Part shown: piece after piece, positions 25,423-33,431 of the stretch
Layout of the letters: each line of letters begins with the position of its first letter
Position numbering within the stretch: position 1 is the stretch's first letter
Notes under the pieces: model-generated
The model's input: the letters and a program-made list of their open reading frames with translations, nothing else
What the model was told of the DNA's origin: nothing
Database searches by the model: none
Position numbers and translations under genes: made by a program
NCBI RefSeq assembly: GCF_943193005.1
Contig: NZ_CALPCH010000012.1
Span: 1-64,000 of the forward strand
Reading direction: 5' to 3'
Origin: Pumilibacter intestinalis
GTDB lineage: Bacteria > Bacillota > Clostridia > Christensenellales > Pumilibacteraceae
DNA: 64,000 nucleotides

Positions 25423-25640
25423 TGGATACCTTTTTCTCGCAGACAAAATGCGACCGTTGCGGCAAGGAATTGACGGACGGTCGCACGATGTCTATGTTTA
25501 ATACCGAGTGCATTTGCTTGGAATGCAAGCGCAAAGAAAAGCAAATGGACGAATATACCGCCGCCTGCGACGCCGAAACCGCCGCAGTAAAACGGGGCGA
25601 AAGGAACTTTCTCGGTGTTGGTCTGCCTTACAAAAAATAA
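25422..25640 (+). CDS. Small zinc-finger protein of an amidoligase neighbourhood
   Basis: A 72-aa protein with CDRCGKELTDGRTMSMFNT and CICLECKRKEK, giving two CxxC knuckles. The tail is KRGERNFLGVGLPYK. Proteins of this kind recur next to amidoligase genes in Firmicutes elements. ATG 25422 overlaps the previous stop by one base. Function unknown. Confidence 0.65.
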   Translation: MDTFFSQTKCDRCGKELTDGRTMSMFNTECICLECKRKEKQMDEYTAACDAETAAVKRGERNFLGVGLPYKK

Positions 25641-25661
25641 ACCGAAAATAATCAAAAAATC

Positions 25662-25765
25662 TTTGAAAAAGTTTCGGTTTTGGACGCGTTTTCGCTGGGC
25701 TCTTTCGATTCTTTACGGTATGCTTTGGTTACAAAATTAAACCAAGGGCAACCGCCCGAAAGGAG
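25662..25765 (+). promoter_or_regulatory. Phage repeat promoter, copy c
   Basis: TTTGAAAAAGTTT (25662-25674), 16 bp, TTCGCTGGGCT (25691-25701), 17 bp, TATGCT (25719-25724). The leader ends in a GGGC-AACC-GCCC stem (25746-25757) touching GAAAGGAG. It reads into the amidoligase gene. Confidence 0.78.
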
Positions 25766-25774
25766 AACACGCAC

Positions 25775-26674
25775 ATGAAAACACAAACCTTCGGAATCGA
25801 AATCGAACTCACAGGCATCACGCGCGAAACCGCCGCCAAGGTTATCGCCGAATACTTCGGCACGACCTCGCGGTACGTCGGCAGCGGCTACGATACCTAC
25901 GAAGCCACCGATCGCCAAGGCCGCAAATGGAAAGCGATGAGCGACAGCAGCATACGCGCCGAGCGGAAAAACGGACAATCGGCAAACAGCGACTACAAAT
26001 GCGAAATCGTAACGCCAGTATGCAAATACGAAGACATCGCGGACATACAGGAAGTCGTAAGGCAACTGCGGCACAAAGGCGCGATAGCAAACGAAAGCTG
26101 CGGAATACACGTCCACGTCGGCGCGGAGCAACATACGGCAAAAAGCCTACGCAATCTCGTAAACATAATGACGAGCAAAGAAGACCTACTCTTCAAGGCA
26201 CTCGGCGTAACCGAATCGAGAGCGACGAGATGGTGTAAGAAGAACGAAGAGAGATTCGTACAAAGGATAAACGCAAGCAAGCCGCAAACGACCGCCGCCA
26301 TCGAAAGATTATGGTACGACGGACCGAGCCGCAGCTACTCGCACTACGATGGGAGCCGCTACCGCGCACTCAACCTGCACAGCTTATGGCAAGGCAAGGG
26401 CATCGAGTTCCGATGCTTCAACGGCACGACGCACGCAGGGCAAATTAAAACCTACATACAATTATGCCTCGCAATATGCCATCAAGCACTCACGCAAAAC
26501 GGTGCAAGCGCAAGGCGGACGGCAAGCACAAACGAAAAGTACACCTTCCGCACATGGCTACTGCGACTCGGAATGATAGGCGACGAGTTCGAAACGGCGA
26601 GAATGTTCCTGCTCAAAAACTTCGAGGGCGATACGGGATACAGGAACGGCAGACCGATGACGGTGGCGGCATAA
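25775..26674 (+). CDS. Amidoligase family protein
   Basis: A 299-aa enzyme of the Amidoligase_2 family, which has the glutamine-synthetase/COOH-NH2 ligase fold. Motifs: FGIEIELTGI at the N-terminus, CEIVTPV near residue 75, CGIHVHVG near 108, and the C-terminal ALNLHSLW and IEFRCFNGT. These enzymes join carboxyl and amino groups with ATP, building peptides or tagging proteins. The next gene is a gamma-glutamylcyclotransferase, a pairing known for this family, which suggests making and removing gamma-glutamyl-type bonds. It has its own promoter (copy c). The substrate is unknown. Confidence 0.9.
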   Translation: MKTQTFGIEIELTGITRETAAKVIAEYFGTTSRYVGSGYDTYEATDRQGRKWKAMSDSSIRAERKNGQSANSDYKCEIVTPVCKYEDIADIQEVVRQLRHKGAIANESCGIHVHVGAEQHTAKSLRNLVNIMTSKEDLLFKALGVTESRATRWCKKNEERFVQRINASKPQTTAAIERLWYDGPSRSYSHYDGSRYRALNLHSLWQGKGIEFRCFNGTTHAGQIKTYIQLCLAICHQALTQNGASARRTASTNEKYTFRTWLLRLGMIGDEFETARMFLLKNFEGDTGYRNGRPMTVAA

Positions 26675-26721
26675 GCCGCCGCCACCATACCAAAATAAAA
26701 ATCGACATAGGAGAAACGATT

Positions 26722-27156
26722 ATGGCAAACAAATTATATGTAGCATATGGTAGTAACTTAAACCTCGCGCAAATGGCGCACAGGTGTCCGAACGCCAAGG
26801 TGGTCGGCAAGGGAATACTGAAAGACTATCAACTGACGTTCCGACACGTCGCAACAATAGAGCCCGAAAAGGGTGCGGAAACACCTGTCGGCGTGTGGGA
26901 AATAACGCCCGCTTGCGAGAGAGCCTTGGACATCTACGAGGGATATCCGCGAATGTACCGCAAGGAAACCGTCGATGTCGAAATGATGGACGGTACGACA
27001 AAGCAAGCAATGGTGTACATTATGAACGGCGGGGAGCCGTCGCTGCCGAACGAATACTACTACGGCACAATCCGAAGAGGGTATGCGGATGTCGGGCTCG
27101 ACGAAAAGTACCTTTATACCGCACTCGCCGATACCGTTCGGCGAATGCAAAAATAA
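26722..27156 (+). CDS. Gamma-glutamylcyclotransferase-like protein (AIG2/GGCT)
   Basis: A 144-aa GGCT-fold protein: YVAYGSNLNLAQMAHRCP forms the substrate loop, then GVWEITPACERALDIYEGYP with the catalytic acid, and YYYGTIRRGY at the C-terminus. It would release 5-oxoproline from gamma-glutamyl amines or act as a related transferase. ATG 26722 is set by the GGAG site; upstream in-frame codons overlap the amidoligase gene. It shares the transcript of the amidoligase and is followed by a terminator. Confidence 0.9.
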   Translation: MANKLYVAYGSNLNLAQMAHRCPNAKVVGKGILKDYQLTFRHVATIEPEKGAETPVGVWEITPACERALDIYEGYPRMYRKETVDVEMMDGTTKQAMVYIMNGGEPSLPNEYYYGTIRRGYADVGLDEKYLYTALADTVRRMQK

Positions 27157-27180
27157 ATCAAATCAATATGCGTGTTCGGG

Positions 27181-27204
27181 AAAGAGCGTTTCGGCGCTCT
27201 TTTT
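27181..27204 (+). terminator. Intrinsic terminator before terL
   Basis: AAAGAGCG (27181-27188) pairs perfectly with CGCTCTTT (27195-27202) across TTTCGG, then more T. It closes the amidoligase-GGCT unit 22 bp before the terL start. Confidence 0.75.
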
Positions 27205-27225
27205 CATTTCTTAACGGAGGTGGCA

Positions 27226-28776
27226 ATGGCATACAACAAACAACTCGCCGACCGTGCCGTTGCGTTTATAAACTCCTTAAAGCACACGAAAGGCACTTGG
27301 CACGGCGTACCGTTCAAACTGTTGCCGTGGCAGAATAAAATCATTTGCGACGTGTTCGGCACGGTAAAGGATAACGGCTATCGGCAATATAATACGGCGT
27401 ACATCGAGATACCCAAAAAGCAAGGAAAAAGCGAGATCGCGGCGGCGGTCGCGCTTTATCTTTTGGCGGGCGACGGAGAGTGGGGTGCGGAAGTGTATGG
27501 ATGCGCCGCCGACCGACAGCAGGCAAGCATCGTGTTCGATGTGGCTTGCAATATGGTGGAGCAATGCCCGGCACTCAAAAAGCGCATTAAACCCGTGATG
27601 AGCCAAAAACGGCTCGTGTACCAACCGCTGAACGCATTCTACCAAGTGCTGTCGGCTGAGTCGTACACCAAGCACGGACTCAACGTCCACGGTGTGGTGT
27701 TCGACGAACTACACGCGCAGCCGAGTCGTGCGCTTTACGACGTTATGACGCACGGATCGGGCGATGCGCGGAAACAGCCGCTGTTCTTCCTTATAACGAC
27801 GGCGGGAACGGATCGCAACTCGATATGTTGGGAAATACACCAAAAAGCGAAAGACATACTCGAAGGGCGAAAGCACGACCGCTCGTTCTATCCCGTTATA
27901 TTCGGGGCGGCGGATGATGACGATTGGGGCGATGAGAAGGTATGGTACAAAGCCAATCCGTCGCTCGGCATAACGGTGGATATAGACAAGCTCCGCACCG
28001 CTTATGAGTCAGCAAAAGACAATCCCGCCGAGGAAAACCTATTTCGACAACTGCGACTCAACCAATGGGTAAAGCAATCGGTGCGGTGGATGCCGATGGA
28101 CGCTTGGGATAAGTGTGCCGCCGCCGTGGATGCCGACGCACTTGCCGGGCGAGATTGTTACGGCGGACTCGACCTATCGAGTAGCACCGACGTGACAGCA
28201 TTCGTGCTTGTGTTTCCGCCGCTCAATGCCGAAGACAAGTACGCCGTACTGCCGTTTTTTTGGATACCCGAAGACACGATAGAACTTCGTGTTCGGCGCG
28301 ATCACGTTCCGTATGATGTATGGCAAGCCAAGGGGCAAGTGATAACCACCGAGGGCAACGTGATCCACTACGGCTACATCGAGAACTTTATAGAAGAACT
28401 CGGAAACAAATATCACATTAAAGAGATAGCGTTCGATAGATGGGGAGCGGTGCAAATGACGCAAAACCTCGAAGGTATGGGATTCACGGTAGTGCCGTTC
28501 GGACAGGGATTCAAAGATATGAGCCCGCCGACAAAAGAATTGATGAAACTCGTACTCGAACAAAAGATAGCGCACGGCGGCAACGTGCCGCTTCGGTGGA
28601 TGATGGACAACGTGTTCGTGCGCACCGATCCTGCCGGGAATATAAAGATGGATAAGGAAAAGTCAACCGAAAGGATAGACGGAGCGGTCGCGCTTGTTAT
28701 GGCATTGGACCGTGCGATTCGCAATCAAGGGACGGCGGACAGCGTGTACAACGACCGTGGAATCATCGTGATTTAA
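27226..28776 (+). CDS. terL: Terminase large subunit
   Basis: A 516-aa packaging motor. The ATPase has an adapted Walker A (PKKQGKSEIAAA near residue 68) and Walker B VVFDELHAQ near 160. The nuclease domain starts with YGGLDLSSSTDVTAF near 310, carries further acidic sites, and ends with RIDGAVALVMALDRA. It cuts concatemers at cos and pumps DNA into the prohead. GGAGGTGG precedes ATG 27226. The terminator between GGCT and this gene shows that late transcripts must be readable past it or start elsewhere. Confidence 0.95.
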   Translation: MAYNKQLADRAVAFINSLKHTKGTWHGVPFKLLPWQNKIICDVFGTVKDNGYRQYNTAYIEIPKKQGKSEIAAAVALYLLAGDGEWGAEVYGCAADRQQASIVFDVACNMVEQCPALKKRIKPVMSQKRLVYQPLNAFYQVLSAESYTKHGLNVHGVVFDELHAQPSRALYDVMTHGSGDARKQPLFFLITTAGTDRNSICWEIHQKAKDILEGRKHDRSFYPVIFGAADDDDWGDEKVWYKANPSLGITVDIDKLRTAYESAKDNPAEENLFRQLRLNQWVKQSVRWMPMDAWDKCAAAVDADALAGRDCYGGLDLSSSTDVTAFVLVFPPLNAEDKYAVLPFFWIPEDTIELRVRRDHVPYDVWQAKGQVITTEGNVIHYGYIENFIEELGNKYHIKEIAFDRWGAVQMTQNLEGMGFTVVPFGQGFKDMSPPTKELMKLVLEQKIAHGGNVPLRWMMDNVFVRTDPAGNIKMDKEKSTERIDGAVALVMALDRAIRNQGTADSVYNDRGIIVI

Positions 28777-28787
28777 CGAAAAAAATC

Positions 28788-28891
28788 TTTGAAAAAGTTT
28801 CGTGTTTTGGGCGTTTTTCGCTGGGCTCTTTCGTTGTTTTACGGTATTGTTCGGTTACAAAATCAAGCAAGGGCAAGCCTGCCCGAAGGAG
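28788..28891 (+). promoter_or_regulatory. Phage repeat promoter, copy d
   Basis: TTTGAAAAAGTTT (28788-28800), 16 bp, TTCGCTGGGCT (28817-28827), 17 bp, TATTGT (28845-28850). A GGGCAAGCCTGCCC stem (28871-28884) directly precedes GAAGGAG. It reads into the acidic protein gene at 28897. Confidence 0.78.
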
Positions 28892-28896
28892 TAAAA

Positions 28897-29394
28897 ATGG
28901 CTACGGAAAAGAAAGTACAAGCAACACTTAAGAGCGCAATCGGATTCTATATCGGCGATGTATGCTATGCGATGTCCGACGAAGACTACGACGGCGAATG
29001 GCACAAAGATGATTATAGCGACTTCGAAGGCGCACACGAACTGCGCGGACACAAATTCGCCATAGGCGGTACGGCATACGGAGACGGCGAATACGAAGAC
29101 CAGTTCGGACATCGCTACGGCGTCGATTCGGGAACGATAGGCATTCTGCCGTATGAACTCTGCGAAAAGAAAAACCCTTATGAACTCGACAAGCTCGGAC
29201 GATTCGTAAGAGCGACGACCGCGACATTCACAGCCGAGGACGGCGAGTTCGACATAGAGCTAAGCACAAAACAAAGCTACCACATCAGCACGAATGACTG
29301 TGAAGACGACGAGGATGAAGAAGACTACTACGAAAAAGAATACGAGGGCGACTATGACGAGGAGTCCGATGAAGACGATGAAGACTACGATTAA
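28897..29394 (+). CDS. Acidic accessory protein
   Basis: A 165-aa protein. The N-terminal two thirds (IGFYIGDVCYAMSDEDYDG, then FAIGGTAYGDGEYEDQFGHRYGVDSGTIGI) form a beta-rich domain. The last 35 residues are almost only Asp, Glu and Tyr. Such tails can mimic DNA or bind metal. ATG 28897 follows AAGGAG of promoter copy d. It is the only gene between that promoter and a stem-loop at 29410. No function is known. Confidence 0.65.
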   Translation: MATEKKVQATLKSAIGFYIGDVCYAMSDEDYDGEWHKDDYSDFEGAHELRGHKFAIGGTAYGDGEYEDQFGHRYGVDSGTIGILPYELCEKKNPYELDKLGRFVRATTATFTAEDGEFDIELSTKQSYHISTNDCEDDEDEEDYYEKEYEGDYDEESDEDDEDYD

Positions 29395-29409
29395 ACGGTA
29401 AAATCCGCG

Positions 29410-29429
29410 ACCGCTCCGAAAGGGGCGGT
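29410..29429 (+). terminator. Terminator-like stem-loop
   Basis: ACCGCTCC pairs with GGGGCGGT (one G-T) around GAAA. The following tract (TATCATTTT) is only moderately T-rich, so termination may be weak. It lies after the acidic protein gene and before the ParB-like gene. Confidence 0.45.
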
Positions 29430-29453
29430 TATCATTTTGAAAAGGAGAGCGTA

Positions 29454-29903
29454 ATGCAAATCGAAAAGAAAAAAGTTGACGACCTAAGAGCCGCCGCCTA
29501 TAATCCGCGCAAAGACCTGCAACCGGGCGACGCGGAATACGAAAAACTCAAACGGAGCATTTTGGAGTTCGGGTACGTCGAGCCTGTTATTTGGAACAAG
29601 CGCACGGGCATCGTTGTGGGTGGACACCAACGGCTCAAAGTGATGAAAGACCTCGGCTACACCGAAGTCGACTGCGTTATTGTTGACCTCGACGAGAGCA
29701 AAGAAAAGGCGCTCAATATCGCGCTCAATAAAATCAGCGGCGAATGGAACAATGACCTCCTTGCCGACCTTTTGCGCGACTTGGACGGGAGCGGCTATGA
29801 CATAACGCTGACAGGTTTCGACCTCGCCGAAGCGCAAGAGTTGTTCGGCAGCGGCTCAATGGAAACGTCCACGAAGACGATTTTGACGCGGAGTCGGCGT
29901 TAA
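29454..29903 (+). CDS. ParB-like domain, N-terminal half of a split ParB-methyltransferase
   Basis: A 149-aa reading frame. It begins with a ParB-type domain (VDDLRAAAYNPRKDL, VVGGHQRLKVMKDLGY), followed by a helical part ending at TLTGFDLAEAQELFG. After GSGSMETSTK the frame runs out with unrelated residues to a stop. In many phages this domain is fused directly to the N4/N6 methyltransferase that here follows in the -1 frame (see the next gene). The expected linker NVHEDDFDAESALSE can be read in that other frame from about 29860. The gene is therefore frameshifted relative to relatives. Confidence 0.8.
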   Translation: MQIEKKKVDDLRAAAYNPRKDLQPGDAEYEKLKRSILEFGYVEPVIWNKRTGIVVGGHQRLKVMKDLGYTEVDCVIVDLDESKEKALNIALNKISGEWNNDLLADLLRDLDGSGYDITLTGFDLAEAQELFGSGSMETSTKTILTRSRR

Positions 29904-29938
29904 GCGAAACCGCCGATTGTAAGACCGTTTCGGGCGAT

Positions 29939-30790
29939 TTGTGGCACTTGGGAGAGCATAGGCTACTGTGCGGCGATTGTACGCAAATCGAGGACGTGCG
30001 GCGCGTTTTGGACGGCAAGGCGGCGGACGTGATGGTTACCGATCCGCCGTATAATGTTGATTACGGCTCGGCGATTGTTGGAAAGAATAAGTCCAAAACA
30101 CGCGATAACAGCAACATAGCAAACGATAACCTCTCCGATGACGAGTTCTATCAGTTCCTGTTGGCGTTTTACAAGGCGGCGGAAAGCGGACTGAAAAAGG
30201 GTGCGCCCGTTTATGTGTTCCACAGCACAAAGGAAACGGTCAACTTTACTAAAGCGATGGTAGACGCAGGATTTAAGTATGCGCAAACGCTCGTGTGGTA
30301 CAAAAACCACTTTACGCTCGGAAGGCAAGACTATCAGTGGATACATGAGCCTATACTCTACGGATGGAAGGAAGGCGCAGGGCATTACTTTGTGGACGAC
30401 CGAACGCAACCGACCGTATACGAGGATTTGCGGCTTGCTGTGAAAAAGATGGGCAAAGCCGAGCTCGTTGAACTGTTGGAGAAAATGCTCGAAAAGCCGA
30501 CGACCGTTGTTAAAGACAATAAGCCGAGCAAGTCCCCCGATCATCCGACGATGAAGCCGATAACGCTATGTGCGAAACTCATCTTCAACAGCAGCCACGA
30601 AGGGGATACGGTGTTCGAGCCGTTTTGCGGCAGCGGAAGTACACTCATTGCCGCCGCCCAGCTCGACCGCAAATGTTGCGCCATAGAATTGGAGCCGCGC
30701 TATTGCGACGTGGTCGTTCGGCGATACAAAGAACAGTATCCCGACGCCGAAATAAGGCACATCCGCGAGGGTGTGGAAATCTTCGATTAA
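29939..30790 (+). CDS. DNA N4/N6 methyltransferase, C-terminal half of a split gene
   Basis: A 283-aa segment of a DNA methyltransferase. It has LLCGDCTQIEDV, the catalytic TDPPYNVDYG near residue 36, HPTMKPITLCAKLI, and the SAM-binding FEPFCGSGSTLIAA. No ATG or good ribosome site precedes it; the first codon here is a TTG without SD. Coding continues upstream in the same frame to about 29860, where it should join the ParB-like domain. A one-base change, a programmed shift, or a sequencing error would explain the split. With the two methylases at 20-22.8 kb this makes three in the prophage. Confidence 0.85.
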   Translation: MWHLGEHRLLCGDCTQIEDVRRVLDGKAADVMVTDPPYNVDYGSAIVGKNKSKTRDNSNIANDNLSDDEFYQFLLAFYKAAESGLKKGAPVYVFHSTKETVNFTKAMVDAGFKYAQTLVWYKNHFTLGRQDYQWIHEPILYGWKEGAGHYFVDDRTQPTVYEDLRLAVKKMGKAELVELLEKMLEKPTTVVKDNKPSKSPDHPTMKPITLCAKLIFNSSHEGDTVFEPFCGSGSTLIAAAQLDRKCCAIELEPRYCDVVVRRYKEQYPDAEIRHIREGVEIFD

Positions 30791-30825
30791 ACCCCTCGAA
30801 TTCGAGTACATTAGGCGTAAAACTC

Positions 30826-30927
30826 TTTGAAAAAGTTTGAGTTTTGGGCGGTGTTTCGCTGGGCTCTTTCGAGTGAGCACGGTATACTTTGGTTACAAAA
30901 TCAAGCAAGGGCAATCGCCCGAAGGAG
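30826..30927 (+). promoter_or_regulatory. Phage repeat promoter, copy e
   Basis: TTTGAAAAAGTTT (30826-30838), 16 bp, TTCGCTGGGCT (30855-30865), 17 bp, TATACT (30883-30888). The leader stem GGGC-AATC-GCCC (30909-30920) touches GAAGGAG. It reads into 30933 and 31141. Confidence 0.78.
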
Positions 30928-30932
30928 TCAAA

Positions 30933-31139
30933 ATGGAAACCAAAATCAGCAGAGCAACCGAAAGAAAGCTCGTCAAGATCGCACAAAGGGAAATCCCCGA
31001 ACTCGCAAATCGCGCCGACCTCGAACAGCAAATGAGTGACAGCCTCGACTTTATCGACGGCATCGCGGTATGGTCTATCAAAGCAGCGCTCATAGCCGCA
31101 TACGAACTCGGACGGGCGGCGGCCAAGGAGGGGAAATAA
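30933..31139 (+). CDS. Small DUF6900-like protein
   Basis: A 68-aa protein: ATERKLVKIAQREIPELANRADLE, then SDSLDFIDGIAVWSIKAALIAAYELGRAA. This resembles the small phage family I recall as DUF6900. ATG 30933 follows the SD of promoter copy e. It ends one base before the next gene, with which it forms a two-gene unit. Function unknown. Confidence 0.6.
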   Translation: METKISRATERKLVKIAQREIPELANRADLEQQMSDSLDFIDGIAVWSIKAALIAAYELGRAAAKEGK

Positions 31140-31140
31140 A

Positions 31141-31458
31141 ATGGAAAAGCAAGAACGCACGGCAATCGAGAAAAGGCTGTTCCGCACTCTTAAGAATTAT
31201 TCGTACGGCTATCACAGCAATGCGACCGAGAAAGAAAAAGAAGCCTACGATGCGAAGGTTGAGCAACTCAAAGCAAGGATACTCGATGACGTGGAACACG
31301 CTCCCGAAATCATCGCCGAAGAGTTCGCGGCGCATCAAGCCAAGATGTATCGAGCGCAAATGAGCGGAGAGTACGCAACGCTCAAATGCAACGCCGAATG
31401 GAAAGCAATAGACAACGTATGTATGGCACTCATCGACAGCAAGCCATTCAAAGAATAA
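31141..31458 (+). CDS. Helical accessory protein of unknown function
   Basis: A 105-aa, mostly alpha-helical, charged protein (MEKQERTAIEKRLFRTLKNY...). It starts next to the previous stop with AAGGAGGGG as SD. It is the second and last gene of the unit driven by promoter copy e, followed by a terminator before the portal gene. No domain is recognised. Confidence 0.6.
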   Translation: MEKQERTAIEKRLFRTLKNYSYGYHSNATEKEKEAYDAKVEQLKARILDDVEHAPEIIAEEFAAHQAKMYRAQMSGEYATLKCNAEWKAIDNVCMALIDSKPFKE

Positions 31459-31484
31459 AAAGCATAGCAAAATATCGAAAATCG

Positions 31485-31507
31485 AAACCGTCCGACCGGG
31501 CGGTTTT
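31485..31507 (+). terminator. Intrinsic terminator before the portal gene
   Basis: AAACCGTCC (31485-31493) pairs with GGGCGGTTT (31498-31506, one G-T), GACC loop, then T and ATCATTT. It separates the accessory pair from the structural genes. Confidence 0.65.
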
Positions 31508-31531
31508 ATCATTTCAAAAAACGGAGGGAGT

Positions 31532-32779
31532 ATGGGATTATTCGGTCGAAGTCGGGATGCGCCAAAAAAGGAAAAGCGCAACGCACCGAGCAAAGAAATG
31601 CAGGAATTTATTCGCGGCGTGGACGTGGATATGGGCGGCGGCTCGGCGAGCGGTGTGCGCGTGGACGAACTCCGCGCTATGCAAACAAGTGCGGTGTACG
31701 CTTGCGTAAAGATACTTGCAGAAACGGTGGCGAGTCTGCCGTTGCACTTATATAAAAAAGGAAAAAACGGCAAAAACGAAACGGCGGAGCAACATCCGCT
31801 TTTTTCGTGTTTGTACGAATCGCCGAATGAAGAGATGACGAGCTTCGAGTTCCGCGAAACGATGATGACATCGCTGTTATTGTGGGGCAACGCTTATGCG
31901 CGAAAGATACGCAAGAACGGACACGTCACCGAACTGTGGTACTTAAAGCCGAATCTAATGACGGTCGAGCGTGACAGCCAAACGGGAAGGATAAAGTACA
32001 CATACTCCGACGACATAAAGAATCAAACATTCGTATATTCGCCCGATCAGGTGTTCCACGTCAAAGGTTTGTCTATCGACGGGGTACTCGGACTGAGCCC
32101 TATTGCTCAAGCGCGTGAGGCAGTCGGACTGTCACTCGCCACCGAGCAGTACGGCGCAAAGTTCTTTGGCAACGGAGCGCGACCGGGCGGTGTTCTCGAA
32201 CATCCCGGCATTCTGAAAGACCCAGAGAAACTGCGAGAGTCGTGGAACAAGGTATATCAGGGGACGCGGAACAGCCATAAGGTGGCGGTACTCGAAGAAG
32301 GGATGAAATACCACACGATAGGCATTGCGCCCGAAGACGCACAGTTTCTCGAAACGCGCAAGTACCAAGTCAACGAAATATGCCGCATCTTCCGTGTTCC
32401 GCCGCACCTTGTCGGCGATTTGGATAGAGCCACGTTCAGCAACATAGAACATCAATCCATAGAGTTCGTTCAGCACACGGTACGTCCGTGGCTTGTACGG
32501 TGGGAACAAAGTATAAGCCGCCAACTCCTCGACGAGAAAGAGCGGCTTTTGTATTTTGCAAAGTTCAATGTGGACGGACTGTTGCGCGGCGATTACAAGT
32601 CGAGAATGGAAGGTTATGCGGTAGGGCGGCAAAACGGATGGCTGTCCATAAACGACATACGACGCTTGGAAGATATGCCGCTCGTGCCTGCCGAAAAAGG
32701 CGGCGATGAGTACCTTGTCAACGGCAACATGATAACCGCCAATCAACCGAAACAAAAAGAAGGAGGTAACGATGAATAG
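31532..32779 (+). CDS. Portal protein, HK97 family
   Basis: A 415-aa phage portal. Typical parts: AMQTSAVYACVKILAETVASLPLHLYKK at residues 50-75, LLLWGNAYARKIR, a GLSPIAQAREAVGLSLATE helix near 195, and RVPPHLVGDLDRATFSNIEHQ near 290. Twelve copies form the ring through which DNA enters the head. GGAGGGAG lies upstream. It overlaps the protease gene by 8 bp. Confidence 0.95.
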   Translation: MGLFGRSRDAPKKEKRNAPSKEMQEFIRGVDVDMGGGSASGVRVDELRAMQTSAVYACVKILAETVASLPLHLYKKGKNGKNETAEQHPLFSCLYESPNEEMTSFEFRETMMTSLLLWGNAYARKIRKNGHVTELWYLKPNLMTVERDSQTGRIKYTYSDDIKNQTFVYSPDQVFHVKGLSIDGVLGLSPIAQAREAVGLSLATEQYGAKFFGNGARPGGVLEHPGILKDPEKLRESWNKVYQGTRNSHKVAVLEEGMKYHTIGIAPEDAQFLETRKYQVNEICRIFRVPPHLVGDLDRATFSNIEHQSIEFVQHTVRPWLVRWEQSISRQLLDEKERLLYFAKFNVDGLLRGDYKSRMEGYAVGRQNGWLSINDIRRLEDMPLVPAEKGGDEYLVNGNMITANQPKQKEGGNDE

Positions 32780-33413
32780 CAAAAAGGAATTGCGAATGCT
32801 CCCGATGAAGGAATTGCGCATCGCGGATGTCGACGGCGGCGGTCTGGTCATAGAAGGACACGCCGCTGTGTTCGACTCGTGGTCGGAAACGCTCGGAGGG
32901 ATATTCCCGTTTAAGGAAGTGGTGCGAAAAGGCGCGTTCAACGAAAGCATCGGCAAAGACGATATCCGCGCTCTTTTCAATCACGATCCGAACTATGTGC
33001 TTGGGCGTAACCGCGCGGGTACGCTCGAACTCGTGGAAGACGAAATCGGCTTGCGCGTTCGCATAACGCCGCCCGATACGAGCTGGGCAAAGGATGTTGT
33101 TACGAGCATTCGGCGCGGCGATATAACGCAAATGTCCATCGGCTTTGTCGTGTTAAACGATAAGTGGTCCACCGATGACGGAATGGATGTGCGCGAAATT
33201 CGCAAGGTGCAACTGTTCGATGTGAGTCCCGTCACGTTCCCGGCATACACGGAAACCGACGTCGGTGTTCGCGCTATGCAGGAATACGACGGGTACAAAG
33301 CCGAACAGCGCAGCAAAGCGGAAGAAACGGAAAAGGCGGCGGAACTCGCCGCCAAAAGAGCCAAAGAACAAGCAAAGCTCGAAAATCTGAAAACCAAATT
33401 CAAAAATATTTAA
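32772..33413 (+). CDS. Prohead protease, HK97 family
   Basis: A 213-aa serine protease. Key segments: GHAAVFDSWSETLGG, FNHDPNYVLGRNRAGTLEL with the catalytic His, and ITQMSIGFVV with the catalytic Ser; VTFPAYTETDV closes the domain. The C-terminal 40 residues are a charged helix. It trims the capsid protein during maturation. AAGGAGG precedes ATG 32772, which lies inside the portal gene end. Confidence 0.93.
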   Translation: MNSKKELRMLPMKELRIADVDGGGLVIEGHAAVFDSWSETLGGIFPFKEVVRKGAFNESIGKDDIRALFNHDPNYVLGRNRAGTLELVEDEIGLRVRITPPDTSWAKDVVTSIRRGDITQMSIGFVVLNDKWSTDDGMDVREIRKVQLFDVSPVTFPAYTETDVGVRAMQEYDGYKAEQRSKAEETEKAAELAAKRAKEQAKLENLKTKFKNI

Positions 33414-33431
33414 TCGGAGGTTAATCAATAA

